DNA of 64,000 bases from Meandrina meandrites. Its lineage: Eukaryota; Cnidaria; Anthozoa; Scleractinia; Meandrinidae. The notes below the pieces were generated by a model. The model saw only the letters and a list, made by a program, of their open reading frames with translations, made no database searches and was not told where the DNA came from. The position numbers and the translations under genes are program-made. The DNA lies in contig OY855906.1 of assembly GCA_963693305.1 (NCBI GenBank), forward strand, positions 1,914,501 through 1,978,500. Direction: 5' to 3'. Position 1 is the first letter of the stretch, and every line of letters starts with the position of its first letter. Shown piece by piece: positions 1 to 14,600 of the stretch.

Positions 1-72
1 GTAGTTAGTGTTTTTATCCTTTGTTTTTTATTGTCTGTACCTGAATGGATTTTACCGTGTTTTAAAAAAGTT

Positions 73-255
73 ACCTACCTACCTACCTACCTACCTACCT
101 ACCTACCTACCTACCTACCTACCTACCTACCTACCTACCTACCTACCTACCTACCTACCTACCTACCTACCTACCCACCTACCTGCCCACCTACCTACCT
201 ACCTACCTACCTACCTACCTACCTACCTACCTACCTACCTACCTACCTACCTACC
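73..255. repeat. (ACCT)n tetranucleotide microsatellite
   Basis: About 45 almost perfect ACCT units, with two interruptions near 175-190. Long open frames across it encode only Leu-Pro-Thr-Tyr repeats and are an artefact of the array. Length is likely to vary between individuals. From here to 1029 I see no convincing exon. The stretch is probably intronic to the TRPM2-like gene, whose 5' part is upstream. Confidence 0.97.
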
Positions 256-552
256 AGTACAAAAAACATAAACCAATAACAAAACGAATCAACGTATCGT
301 TACTGGTCCTTTAGTTAAGGTGGGGGTAAAGGTGAATTTACAAGGGATTCATAATCCTGTGGGTACCGACTTTATTGTTGAAGGGAGTTTGGCTTGTTGC
401 TTGCAGCACAACATGCCTCCGCTGCTGACCAGTTGAGTTTGGCCCTGATATGGAACCGAGCCGACATCGCCAGAACAGAAATCTTCACAGAAGATCAAAA
501 GTGGGAGGTATGACATGGATATAAGATGTAATTTGAAATCTTCCAAGCACGT

Positions 553-690
553 CGTGTCATGTCATGTCATGTCACGTCACGTCATGCCAAGCCCTGTCAT
601 GTCATGTCATGTCACGTCGCACCATGCCATGTCATGTCATGTCACGACAAGCCACATGTCATCGCGTCACATCACGTTACGTCATATGGC
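553..690. repeat. Degenerate TCATG/TCACG pentanucleotide array
   Basis: Repeats of gTCATg with TCACG variants run through this stretch. No protein family is recognisable in any frame. Confidence 0.85.
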
Positions 691-1029
691 ATGTTATGTA
701 AATGACGAAAATAATTTTGTTAAAAAAACAATCCATTTAGATTTTTGTCACCACACTTTAACTATGTCCGAGTACACTGCATTTTTTTTTTGTGTGTTCA
801 TGCTAATCTGCCCGCCAACCCCAGTCAGCATTTACAAAATACAAAAGAATTTGAGTTCTAAAATGAGGTCTTGCGGGCAATTAACATAAACTTAAAAAAA
901 ATAATAATAATTAACACCGTGAAAAAGGTCTATGGCGAAAGACGTTCATACATTTGCACTAAGCAAACCTGTTTTTGTGCTAGAACAGACTAAATAACGT
1001 AACGATTGGTGTTTGTTTTTCTTTAACAG

Positions 1030-2593
1030 ATGGACGCTTTGGAAGAAGCGATGATGGATGCCCTAGTCAACAACCGTGTCGAGTTCGCGAATCTTCTTTT
1101 GGAAAATGGTATCAGTATGAGCAAATTTCTGACGACAACTCGATTAGAGGAGCTTTACAAAGCGGTGAGCAGAACATTAAACTTAAGAAATTCCAGCCAG
1201 ATTTATAAATTGCTTATTGCTTCAGCTGGAAATTGTGGCATCAAGACAAGACTTTTAATTTATTTTTCCTGTAGCATGGACAAAAGTTCAAAAGTGGAAA
1301 ACCACTCCTATTTTCGAGTGGAAACGTAATCAACTTTATTCAAAGAGAGCTGCTCATCACAGTTTCTACTGACCTCTGTTACATAGGTGACATATATATA
1401 TTTGTGACAACTTAACTGACTGGTATACCGTGATTGTTAGAGGAACGGTTGCCTGGTAAATTTTCTATCCCAGTGAACAAATTGGATCCTTCTTTTACTA
1501 AAAAAATAAAGTGCCTTCGTAATTTAATTCAGCTAGAAGTTAGGAGTGAAAAGATTTTATATATACCCTTATGTCATACATATACTCCTAACCTTTTTTG
1601 CACTTGGCATCTCTACTGAATATACCAGAGGGTTATTTTACAACAATTAAAACTTGTCCATGTCCATGTATAAAAAAGCCTGGGTAAGTGATGCTCCGTT
1701 AATACATCTTCTGATTTCTCTGCAGAGGAGGAAATCTTCGTCGAGTGCTGTATTCAAACAACTCATCGGGAAAGAAAAGGTAATAAGTCTGGGGAAAGGA
1801 AAAGTCTAGACTTGTTCACACTGTAATTACTGATTAAGAAGCAATGAAGTGCCTTTTTTTTTCTACAGATAGATTCCGGTCATTTTACCCTTTCTGATGT
1901 TAACAATGTCATACGGCGACTATTAGGAAGCACTTTCAAAGGACACGCAGAGGAATATAACACGATAACGAGGGTAAATCTTATGTTTGTTTATTTCAGG
2001 CAAAATATTAATATAAGTAGGTAAATGTAAAGTCTTGCATACGAGCCTAGTGGCCCATCAGGCCGGAGCTTATCCTCGTTTTCATTGCATGAAGTGACTA
2101 GGAGTATTTCTACTCCCCCCTGGATGGGATGCTAGTCCATCGCAGGGTTACCCCCAGCAGTAAATTCGCCGGTATCCATTTATACACCTGGGTGGAGAGA
2201 GGCACTATGAGAGTAAAGTATCTTGCCCAAGAACACAACGCAGTGCCCCGGCCAGGAACCCGGACCGCCCGATCGGGAGTCCAGCGCACTAACCTGCTAA
2301 CCATTAGGCCACCGCGCCTCCCCGTAATCATGGCATGATCTTTAGACTCTTTATCTTCCTCTTGCAACTCCGACGAAAGCCATAATGTTTAATCCTCTAG
2401 TTTGAATAATCTTTCCCAGTTAGTTTGATTGGCTGCCTTTCCTGCTTACTTAAGACGTTCTGGCTGGTCCCAATTCAGGGCGGGGCGACGTGAAAAGGGG
2501 AAAAACGTCCTGGTTGGCCGGCTATCGAAACCCTAAATCTTGTCCTTATTTACGCCAATTAAACTGTATGATTTTCTGTATCCTATTTTAAAC

Positions 2594-2637
<44 letters not shown>

Positions 2638-5600
2638 GTTATTAGAATATATAAGTAAAAATACAGGTAAAAAGCACTAAGACAGGCCAATTGCGACCCG
2701 TACGATGCCCGTTACTAGTTGTTGTCAAAACTTCACCTCGTTTATGATGTAACGACGACATCATCAGTAAATGGACCGTTTGAATCTTAAACATCAGTCA
2801 CTGTGAATTCCTTTATAACTTTTAAGCGTCTTCTGCGAATCATGCTTCAGCCGTTTTATAGCTACGTTTTGCGGTTTAAATTAGCTTATAAGTTAATAAT
2901 CCACTCCTAACTTCATTTTGTCGTTGAAACCTCAATAAATGTTACCTTTCAAAGGGTCTTGATTTGGCTAACACGACGATGTTTGTGGATGGGCACCGTG
3001 ACCACATGGCCAACGCAGTTCACGTGATCAACCCGTTCAACGAGTTGCTGTTATGGTCCGTGCTCTGCAACATGCAGAAAATGGCGCTCTTTATGTGGGA
3101 GCGTGGAGACGAGAATCTGGCGCGAGCACTTGTGGCGGGAAAGTTGTATAACGTCATGGCCAAGTTGACTGAGAGTGACGACGCAAAGGCGGATATCACT
3201 GATGAGCTTAACGCGCATGTCGAGTGAGTTTTGTTTGTTAAAATTCTCGCCCCCTAGATTTGCCACGATCACTGAAGTTCTCACGAGAGTTCTCAGTTCG
3301 ATTGATTTGATTAAAAATATGATAAAATAGATGTACATCCTAGATGGTCAGCTATAAACGTTTGTCAAGTTCATCACTGCACTGCACTGCACTGCACTGC
3401 ACTGCACTGCACTGCACTGCACCATGCTACACTACATAAATCTGACCCAAATTATTCATTTTATTTGGTTTCTTATCAATTCCTGTTTATGCTTAGAGAG
3501 TTCAAGCGACTGGCGTTGGGTTTATTAGATCAGTGCTTTCGGACGAATGAGGAGCTCACTCAACAATTGTTAACCTATAACTTGGAGAATTGGGGCGGCC
3601 AGACTTGTCTATCACTCGCTGTAGCCATTGAACACGAGGAATTTCTAGCTCATGCTAGTTGCCAGGCTCTTCTCACCGATATATGGACGGGTGCAATGAA
3701 GACTGCGCACAGGTCTTCTATTAAGGTGAGACTCTGAAATGTTGTTCTTTTCGCTTCGCGTTTGCCACAGGCGAGCCCTGCGGTTGCGTACGGATTTGTG
3801 AACATTCGATGATACATGGATTACATTCATAGAGTCAAATTATATATATAGTACATAGTGTGAAGCTTACACAAAGAACAAACCGCGCTTACAGCAGCAT
3901 CATTGGTGAAAAGACTGTCGGCAACTCAGTTGACATTTCGACAATAAACTCAGGACCATGATCAATATATTTTCCCGCATAAGTAGTCAACGGGCCAGAA
4001 CAACTTTCTCTTAAAAATCTGGTTGGCTTTTAGATGTATGAATGTTGTCCATACTATCATGCTATTTACGTAGAAACCACTGTACGTAAACCTGCCAATA
4101 ACATTGTAAACCTGAATGAAAGTCTATAAAAAATTCTCGAAACCCAAACTGCGATAGGTTAGAGCTGACGAGTCTCGTTCTAACCGCAAGCCATTCAAAT
4201 ACTATTCTGCCACTAATAATCCATCCTAGACTTTAATTTCCATTATTTTTATGTTATTAGACCATGTTGGGTCTCCTGATACCACCAACGATATTTTTGC
4301 TGGAATTCAAAACCAAACAAGAACTGTTGTCGATGCCGGTAACATTAGAAGAGCACGAGCAAGAGTTAGCTGAAGAGGAAGAGGAAGGAGAAGAGGAGGA
4401 GGCTGGAAACGAACAGGAAAACCGCCCCTTCAGGTCAAGCCGAGTTATGACTGGGGAGAATGGGGCAATGGAACTAAGGTACATATTATTAACGTTTATA
4501 GTGCACGGTATAGTGTGCAGTTTCGGTGTACGTTTTGTAAGAGTCACACCACACAAGAACAAGAGGCAAACATTATTTTATTAGCTTTATTACACGCTCA
4601 ACAGTGAAAAGGGGCACTGTCACGGGGATTTTTATGTTTTGGGTTGAAATGTGCTTAAGATGAAATGAAATGATTTTTCATGTAGAACAGAATGCTCCCA
4701 GAAAGCCGATCAAGAGAAGGAAATCTATTGATTTTCTCAAAGAAAGAACAAACCTAGTCAGTTACGGGCGATTTTTCCACGAAACAAAGGAAAAACTTCA
4801 GAAAAAATCAGTCTGATATTTTCAAGTTGCAACCATTCGCATCCTGGCGATCCACAGCCAAGCACACTTGATTATGGTCTCAGAGAACTGGCTGGGTAGT
4901 TTTAAGCGAATCTGAACCAGTTTTTGTGGGTCTCCTGTGATAAGAATGTACATGTCATTTTGCTTTTCAAAGTTATCCTAAAAATTGTTGACAGTGTCCT
5001 TTTGAAAAGAAATACTTAATACCTTCCTAGTTAAGTTCTCTCCCATACGTTGTCATAATCGAACTCTTGATTAGGTAAACTTGTAATTTTTGCACTCGTA
5101 TTAATATGGAAATGGATTGCAATGAGTTTTTTTCCATGCATTCAGAGCACTCTCTGTGTCACGTGAACTGCACAGGATCCCCACTTACCAGGTGTGGACT
5201 CAGCAGACTCGTGTAGTGAAACTAAAATGGGGAAGAAAGATCTTGGAGTTCTATAAAGCACCTGTTACTAAATTCTGGTCTAACGTGGTAAGCATTACAT
5301 TGATTTGTATTCAGATCAGAAGTAACAGTTTGCCTTCCAACATTGCTGGTGCGTAATTTGAAAGAACAAAAAAAATTAAACCGCCTTGTAAAACCAGAAG
5401 CATGCTCCTGGTATAGCTTAAGGTGACTCGATCGAAATAAATGACGCGCTTTATGTATGTCTAAAAGCTGTAATAACTTCACCATTTCTGACTCGATTTC
5501 CCTGAAACCTTCGCATTTTATACGAAATTTATCGAGGAATAGTATGTATTTCAATATGTTGATGTAATGTTCGTTAGTTTTGCGCGATGTTACATTTATT

Positions 5601-8600
5601 GAACACTACTTTTTGGATAAAATTGCTATTTACAGATAACTGAGCGCTACGATTTCGTTTAAACTTCTGCAGTTAGCTCGTAATAGCATCTTGCCATGAC
5701 TGTTCAAGTTTCCGCAAAATCGTCGGGACAGAAACCCCGGTACAATTTGGACATCAAAATATTAACCCCGGGCGAACTTCGAAGTTTGGAACGCTCGAGC
5801 GCTTCCAAATTTCACCTAAAAGCACAACAACCGAAGAAAAAGTAGGTTCAATGTATCAGTTTTATTAGCTCCAAATTACATCCGGCCATTTGCAACGACA
5901 AAAAAGCTTGAGCTAATATTATAAACTCACCTTTCGCATCAAAATGTAGCAAAGTCGCCAAATTTACGTTTTTCTGAATTATATGAAAACTAACCGGACG
6001 AATCGAAGAAAACTACCGGAACATTAAAATGAATATCTTGCACACACTTTGCGCTATTTTACGTTTCTGGAGCTGCTTTGATTTGGATGAAATATACTTT
6101 TAAAGTGAAGCACTGCTTCAACTCTGTTGTGAACACGACCTTGTTGTTGTTTGAATTCTGCAGCTGACGCTATGCAAATTTTTTGGATTTGATGGGAATT
6201 TGAGGAATTTGCACATGGACCAGGGGGATGCAATGACAGTGTTCAGTCGCTACATGCCTGATTTTCCATCCAAGCCAAGTCAAGCAAAACAATCCTTACA
6301 CAGACTTCAAAACAAGAAATGGGAAAAATCAAGGCATATTTTGACAAAATAGCTATGCTATTAACGATGCTAACGTCGCAGGTTACCCTTGCATGAACTC
6401 AGAAATCAGAGCATATAGCGACTGAACACTGTCAATACACCCCCCTAGTCCATGTGCAAATTCCTCAAATTATCATAAAATCCAAAAAATTTGCATAGCA
6501 TAAGCAGTAGAATTCAAATAAAAATAAGGCTGTGTTCACAGCAGACCTGAAGCAGTGCTTCACTTTAAAAATATATTTCATCAAAATCAAGGCAGCTCCA
6601 GAAATGTAAAATAGCGCAAAGTTTGTATACGATATTCATTTTAATGTTGCAGTAGTTTTATTGGATTCGTCCGGTTAGTTTTCATATAATTCAGAAAAAC
6701 GTAAATTTGGCGAGTTCGCTACATTTTGACGCAAAAAGTGAGTTTATAACATTAGCTCAAACTTTTTCATCGTTGCAAATAGCCGAATGTAATTTGGAGC
6801 TAATAAAACTGATACATTGAACCTACTTTTTCTTCGGTTGTTGTGCTTTTAGGTGAAATTTGGAAGCGCTCGAGCGTTCCAAACTTCGAAGTTCGCCCGG
6901 AGTTAATATTTTGATGTCCAAATTGTACCGGGATTTCTGTCCCGACGATTTTGCGGAAACTTGAACAGTCATTGCAAGTTGTTATTACGAGCTAACTGCA
7001 GAAGTTTAAACGAAATCTTAGCGCTCAGTTATCTGTAAATAGCAATTTTATCCAAAAAGTAGTGTTCAATAAATGTAACATCGCGCAAAACTAACGAATC
7101 TTACATCAACATATTGACATACATATTATTCCTCGATAAATTTCGTATAAAATGCGAAAGTTTCAAGAAAATCGAGTCTGAAATGGTGAAGTTATTAGAG
7201 TTTTTAGACAGGCATACAGCACGTCATTTATTTCGATCGAGTCACCTTAATAAACAGTACCCAATGAAAGTACTACTAAGTAGCTTTCATTTGAATGGTC
7301 ACACACTAGGGTTTCATCCACAGACTTAAACGTTAGAACTACCTTGCACAGCATAATAACAAGTACCACATGAAAGTACTGCTCAGTAGCTTTAATTTGA
7401 ATGGTCACACACTAGGGTTTCATCCACAGACTTAGAACTACTTTGTACAGCACGATAAACAATTATTCCATATAAACGTACTGCTCGATAGGTATCATTT
7501 GAATATGAACACACTAGAGTTTTATTGACAGCCTCGTTACTAACTGATATGCACTTGGTATTTTATTTTTATTTGATTGCAGTTTGCCTACCTAGCGTTC
7601 TTGGTCCTGTTCAGTTATGTTATTCTGGTACGTCAAGAGAACATTCCCTCCATCAGCGAGGTGGTGCTCATCATCTTCGTCTGTACTCTGTGTACTGAGG
7701 AAATAAGACAGGTAACGACGCTGGGGGGAGCTACCCATTTTTTTTTGCGTTGAGGTTCCACCCTGAGGCCAAACCTAACCCTTTCATATATCATTTTTGA
7801 CAGAAAAAGTAACCATTCCGTAAACCTTGCCCCCGTCAAACCAAATTTTCACAACTATGATTTTCTCTTGTCAGATACTCCACTCTGAGCCACCAACGTT
7901 AGGAAACAAATTCAAAGACTGGGCGTCAAGTAAATGGAATCTTCTTGACGGTTTCGCGGTGGTATCATTTTTCGTTGGTCTCGGACTCAGGCTCCACCCA
8001 ACCACGCGTAGTGCTGGTCATGTGGTCTATTGCCTCGACGTGATGCTGTGGATCATCCGCTTGTTGGACATCTTTTCTGTCAGCAAACATTTGGGACCTT
8101 ACGTGGTAATGATTGGACGAATGGTGAGCAAATATTATTCTTTCAGTGACAGCACTTTTTGAAATAATTTCCCCGTATAAAGGTGCCTGAAACGCAGTTC
8201 CGTAGAGCCCAAATGAGACTGGCATAGCTGCCATGTTGGTATACCTAACGAACCATAAAAGTTCTTTAACATAAGGTAACTTTAAATTTCCACGTTTTTG
8301 CATGGCGCAAAATTTTGACCGGTTACCTATAAAGGAAATTATTAAACCAGGTTCCATATTGTTCGATAACACTCTAAACTTAATAAACTGATAGACTAGA
8401 TTAACTATTGAGTAACAATTCGATTTAAATATGTGCGCTACAGAAACCAGTGTCCAGTACCGGTCACATGGGCCCTTAGCAAAGAGAATTTGTTTTTCTA
8501 TGTAATATTAACAACTTTTTCTTTCCCCAGACTGTAGATATGCTGTATTTCCTTCTGATCATGGTAATCTTTCTTCTGGCGTATGGTGTTGCTCAGCAAG

Positions 8601-11600
8601 CTATCTTGTACCCAAGCGAGGCCGCTTCATGGTCAATGGTGTCCCGGATCTTGTTCAGACCTTATTTCCAGGTTTACGGAGAGCTGTTTGTAGATCCACC
8701 GGACACCCGTGAGTATTTCCGGCTCTAAATATAACAGAACCGTACTGGTTATAAGATCGATCATCAACTGAGATCCGCGAGGCTAATCGAAGCCTCACTC
8801 GAGTAAGGTACAAACAAGTAGGAAAGTGCAAGACTTGTAAAGGCGCTTCATATGAAAGTCGTGACTCAGCGAAAATTTCGTTTATATCGAACCTTTTTTT
8901 CGTTTTATACACACTTGGAAATTACGTGATAGTTTCAAAAGTGGTATCTTAGTAGATTTGTCTCTTCACGTGCTTAATTGTTTTCGCTCAAGGCACGCCT
9001 GATTTGACATGAAAAATCCCATTTTGATGACGTAGCTTAACAGAGACCTCTGATTGGCTGTCAATTGCGCGCGAAAATTCAAACCAGAGCAACAATCTAT
9101 CAGCCGGATAGTAGAGGCATACCGCCGAGAAAAATTACCTGGAAAATACTCCAACTAACTTAAGGGGGGTCCTTCTTAACTACAGATCTAGAGCAGTTGC
9201 TAGGGAATTCCTGAAGACCAGTTTTAGTGGCAAGCCATTTTGGACCGCTTTGTAACGCTAAATGGTAAATTTTGTGGGGCAGGAAATACCTGCTTGAAAT
9301 ATTGACATTGCGCCTGCATAACTAGTGCCAGTCCTAAACCGCGCGTTAGAATTTAAAATCCCTAAAACTTGGAGGAAAAAAGGAAGAGTTCTGAATTTTT
9401 TAAAGAATCGGAGATAACATAGCCTTCTTTATAATCCTACGTATGGGATTACCGTTTACAAGAAAGAAAAAAGCGCTACTGAAGAAAGTCTGAAAATACG
9501 GGTGTTTATTATGTCATAACTTTTACAATAATGCAAATTTTGTAAAACCCATACGAAGCATTAAGCATGTGGACATTCTTTATCTATTGGCACTGATTTT
9601 AACTTTCAGTTTTATATGCCCTTTCAGTTTTAGGGTTTTTTCTATTCTGGCCACGCCACTTGTCAAATATGGCCGTGATTTGAAATTCTTGAAGGACTCT
9701 TCAATTGAACAACATTGCAAAAAAAAGCTTATCCGTAGCAGGTCAAGTTTCCAAAATATGGCGGTTAGATACCTTCCTTAGCAACAACTTAGTAGTTAAG
9801 AAGGACCCCCCTTAACGAAATTAAAAAGTGTAATCAAGGACAGCGATTGCCGTTCGTGCAACTGGAAATTATCATTATTTTATTGGTGGTTTCATTCCAG
9901 TCAGCAAGACAGAGACAGCTTTTGGTACTCCAAGAAACGACAGCCATGGAGACACTATCGTGCTATTCATCATGGCGTTTTATCTTCTGGTCGCCAATAT
10001 TCTGCTTCTAAATCTTCTCATAGCAATTTTCAAGTGAGTGGACTATCATTTATTGTCACTATAGTCTCAGTTACTAGCCGCAGTTTAGGAAATGAGCCTG
10101 CGCTCGTCGCCGAAAAGATCGGACTCGAGAGTACAGCGGAAATGGAGCCTACTGGTACGACTGATAAGGAATAAGCTATCGAATTAGTGTAACAATTTAA
10201 TTCTGAATTTCGCATTTCCGGCTGTAACATGCGAATTGATCAATGCTCACAAGTTCCTCCAGCCGGCGAACAGGTTGCTGGCAAACAGTACTCTCTAAAT
10301 AAAATAACGACAAGGAGTAATAATATTCTGAACTTTTATCGAGGCTGGGCAAAAAAATATTTAATTACAACACTCGCATATTATAGATACAAACGTTAGC
10401 CAAACTAGGAACTGTCAAATACGAACATACAGTTAGGAAAATGAATTTGTTCTCGACCAGTTCTTTCATTGTTTTTCTGTCCGTTTCCTTCTCAGTAACA
10501 CGTTTTCCAGTGTTCAGGCCAATGCAAATCAGATATGGAAGTTTCAACGTTATTACCTGGTAATGGAGTATGCGCAGAGACCAGTCCTTGTACCACCTTT
10601 CATCATCTTTAATCACGTGATCCATGCAATCATGGGCTTGTATCGTTGGCTGAAAAGGTGCCGAACACGAGGACACAAACACCAAGAAGCCTCTAGTTTT
10701 GGACTAAGTACGATTTTCGTTTTTTATTTAATACGATATATGTATTAAAAATGTCATTTCCTGAAAATAAAGTCTGGTGCAGTTGAGAGCCTTTGCCTTC
10801 AGTGACAACTTTTTCCGATTCTGTCTCTGACCTTTTCTCGCCTGTGCCATTAAACTGTTATATAAATATAACTTACCGCTCCTGAAAAGTGACTGTTCCT
10901 CTTTGGTAGAGCTCTTCCTAGAAACGAACGATCTTCAGAAGATTTCGATGTTTGAAGAGCGATGTGTGGATTGCTACCTCAGAGAGAAAGACACATTACT
11001 TCACGCCACCCAAGAAGAGAAAATCAGAGTTATGGGAGACAGGTAATAAAGTGACTGAATGAATGTATGCCTGTCTGACTGATGGACTGACCAACTGACT
11101 GCCGGTCTCACTGACTGTCTGAGTGAGTGACTGTCTGTCTGTCTGTCCGACTGACTGACTGACTGACTGACTGAATGAATGGCTGGCTGACTGAATGATT
11201 GACTGACTGTCTGTCCGTGTCTGTCCGTGTCTGTCCGAATGACTGACTGACGGACCGACTCACTGTCTGGCTGTCTGACTGACTGACTGACTGTTTGTCT
11301 GTCTGTCTCTTGGTCTGTTTGTCTGTCTGACTGACTGTCTGTCTGTCTGTCTGTCTGTCTCTTGGTCTGTTTGTCTGTCTGACTGACTGTCTGACTGATT
11401 GTCGGACTGACTAACTGGCTGTCTGTCTGTCTAGCTGACTGACTGACTGACACCTTACCTGCTTGCTTCTATGTTGGCTGGACTGTTTGTTTACTTACTC
11501 CTTACTTGATCGATTTTAATCGATTTCATTTTGCATGTTGTTGAATGTTATAGAATGGAATCAGTTTCCTGTCAACTGCAGGATATGTACAAAGAGTCCA

Positions 11601-14600
11601 TCTGTCAGTCAAACACAGGAAAAAAGTCGATTTCTACCCTGGATTCCCGGCTTACCAGACTGGAAGAACACATGCACAAAATTGTTGACATATTACATGA
11701 GTTAGCGCCTGCACCAAAAACACTGGCGAGTGATGAAGAACGCACCCGGTCTGGTAGAACCGTATCTTTATCCGACGTTGAATTCGCAGGTGCAAATACT
11801 ATGAACATGCTTTCTCTTTTTCTTTTATTGGCTGTATTACGTTTCTTATTGTTAGTTTTTGAAAACCTTAAATGTCTGAACATTTTTTATTTGTTTGTTG
11901 TTGTTGCAAATATTATGCTTGTTTGGTCCTGCATTTGACAGTAGTTTCATTTGATTTTCCAAAGCATGCAGTGGTATGAATTACATTTTAAAATTTAACA
12001 TTTTTCACTCCGCATAAAATGCGTTAGTAGTGATTATTGGAGTGCGATATCTATCATGACTAATAGAATTGCACTCAGTTTAAATTTGCTTGAATTTTTT
12101 TATTAGATCAGATGAAGTGTGGAGATAATAATGTATTTGTAAAAATCAACATAATTTTCAAAACAGAAAAGCAATTCAAAAATATACCCAACTAATTATA
12201 GAGATTACTTGGAATTCATTTCAGGTTCGGGTACACACAGGCCCCTTTCTCAAAGGCGTTCTTATGAAGGGGCTCAGACGAGTAGCAAGATTGGCGCTGC
12301 TTATCTGCAAAAAGGCTCATCCACGAGTCATCAAGAACTACCAAGTAATAACCTTTCAGGCTTTTACTGATTACCGGCATTTATGAATACTAATATGCAA
12401 TAATTATCATTGCAACTTTGTTTGCAATTTAAGTAAAGAATCTTGAAGAAAGTTTAGGTCTTCATCTTGACTTTACCTGATCGATTTGACAATAATTCCA
12501 TGAATGATTGTTTTGGTATAATACCACACAAACTGAATAACTAGCGGACCAAAACATTACTTTCGGTACCCAAAGCGACACTCGAAGCCATTTTGTTTCT
12601 CTTCGGCTGCTCGGAGTTGAATAGTACTTTGCTAATCACCTCCGAGTTAACCAATCAGCGCGCGCGGAAAGCACTATTTACTTGTGTGGTATACATGTAT
12701 ATTTACAAGTGTGATAGGAACAGACAAAATAAACTGCAGCCGATTGTCACATCCATTCCTCTCTCTTTTAACCAAGTGTGTTTTCGGAAAATAGGTCTGA
12801 TGATAGTCTGCACACTCGTCGGTTCGTCCTGTGCGAAGGGAAATAGGTAGTGGCAAAGCCGCGAGGAGAGCGAGAGAGCAAAAGGGGTAACCTGCAGAAC
12901 AGGTGGTTTAGTGGGATATAGCGCGGAAAGTGAAACGAGTGTGACGCGCGCAGGCAAACGCGGAGCGCGAAAATAAAACGGTTAAATGGAGAGTGGATTT
13001 GAAAGCCTCCTCCCCATTCTTTCCAGGTTCCTCGCTAGTCGTGTAGGACGATCCGCCATCTGGGTCGGTATGCAGCTCTCGTAAGGTCTCACATGAGTGG
13101 CTGAGAGAACAATAGAACAAACAACAAGAACAATGCCCCTAGCCCCCAAAACAATAGCAGCTGCATCACTAGAGGACCAGTAGAATTACAAGCTTACGAG
13201 ACCTGCAAAACTATTCCGCCATGTACAAGTTAACTGACTGATAAAATGAATTTCCATTTCAAACAGAGGGATTCCAATTCACCAGACGACGCCTTTCAAC
13301 TGCTGCCGCACGTGCAAAGAAGAACGCTCTTAAACATGCAGCACGTGAAAAAATGATGCACGTGCTCGCAAGGCAGTCGCCATACCCAAACAGCAATCAA
13401 CAGAGATACCCTGTACCAGACTTTCTTGTTGACTGGAAGGTATGTGATGGATAAATAAATACTATCTATTTAATTTGTAGAAAGGATGTAGGCTAAACCT
13501 GAAGCTCACAAGAAAATAACCTGAGCGAAAACGAAGTAGTGAGGTAAAGAGTGATTGCTTCATCAGTGCGCAGATATATGAAATATCGATTTTATTTATT
13601 CCGAAGTCCTTTTGGACAGCGCGGCAAACACATATAAGAGATTGAGATAAAAACAAAAGTAACTGTGAAAGATAAATTCGGTCAGAAGAAACATCTTTTT
13701 TTGGTTCCTCTCTTAGGCGAACACTGCAATTTTACACCCGATTTCTCGAACCAATGTCTGTTTTACTAGGAGGGTCGAGAAATAGCGATTTGATTGTATA
13801 ATCGAAATTATTATTGTATTGCAAAAAAAATTGTTTGAATTTACAGTTTGAGCAAGAAAGATGGGGCAGACGTTTAATTTATAACATTGTAGAGACATTT
13901 CCCTTTAATTTGACGATAACTGATTTGTTTTATTCCGTGCAGGAGTCGTTCCCAGGCTACGATCCACCACTGTACACCGCACGAGAAGTTCAAGCTTTGC
14001 CACCCTGGGCAGATCCTGACATCCTAGAGTGAGTATAAGCAAGTTTATGTGCATGCGAAAGGTATTGTACACGTTACATCTCATCTGCTTTGTTACCAGT
14101 GACTGCAAGATATCCGGATGATATTCTTTCCTATTCAAAACAGCATCCCATGAAGTAACTGATTTTTTCAAACGAGCAAAGGGAATTAAAACCAAAAGTA
14201 CGACGATATTCAAAACGCTTGACAAACCTTGCCTAGTTCCTAGATTACGCCGCGCGGTCAATTCGTTTTGGATCGGTGACGTGATGCGCGCGAAGACATG
14301 ACTTTCGTCTCGGTGTCCGTCCGAAATAAATTGACCGTGCGGACCTGGGAAAAGCCGTATAGGAACTAGGCAATTCAAAACTTTTTGGCGATCACACTAT
14401 CCGCACAACAAAGAACTTTCCGAAATTAAACACTGGTCTTCTTCAGGCGTGATGATTTAAAATGTCAAACGAGATTCTTCTCGCTTGATGACAATACTGA
14501 TAGCGACGAAGCTGAGAGAGCGAGCGACTAATGGGGAATTCCACAAGGAATCTTAGCCTCATCCGATCCTAACGGGCGCAGTTTCCTCCTTAGTTTCTGA

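Larger units (their letters stand above)
5146..10707 (+). other. Transmembrane and pore-coding exons of the TRPM2-like channel
   Basis: S1 is split between 5146-5287 ([13 protein letters not shown]) and 7583-7711 ([16 protein letters not shown]). S2 follows ([19 protein letters not shown]). S3 and S4 lie in 7875-8123 ([35 protein letters not shown]). S5 and the pore helix lie in 8531-8708 ([31 protein letters not shown]). S6 is in 9901-10033 ([17 protein letters not shown]), and the TRP helix is in 10511-10707. The selectivity-filter triplet Tyr-Gly-Glu is encoded at 8675-8683. The intron between the two halves of S1 carries a 1.8-kb foldback transposon. Confidence 0.9.

Noticed and set aside
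8..279. Open frames of 82-87 codons
   Set aside because: They run through the ACCT microsatellite and encode only Leu-Pro-Thr-Tyr repeats.
2110..2367. Frames on both strands at 2110-2367
   Set aside because: They coincide with the SINE-like repeat; no independent coding evidence.
4685..4820. Possible extra TRPM2-like exon after the AG at 4684
   Set aside because: The phase required by the exon ending at 4478 meets a stop codon. Joining 4478 directly to 5146 keeps the frame and gives the expected family sequence.
5222..5554. 110-codon minus-strand frame, with a similar plus-strand frame at 7114-7329
   Set aside because: Both lie at the mirrored ends of the 1.8-kb foldback (one overlaps an exon); the mirrored match reflects the inverted repeat, not a gene.
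11001..11453. 150-codon minus-strand frame
   Set aside because: Ser/Gln/Thr/Asp-only translation of the CTGT/CTGA array.
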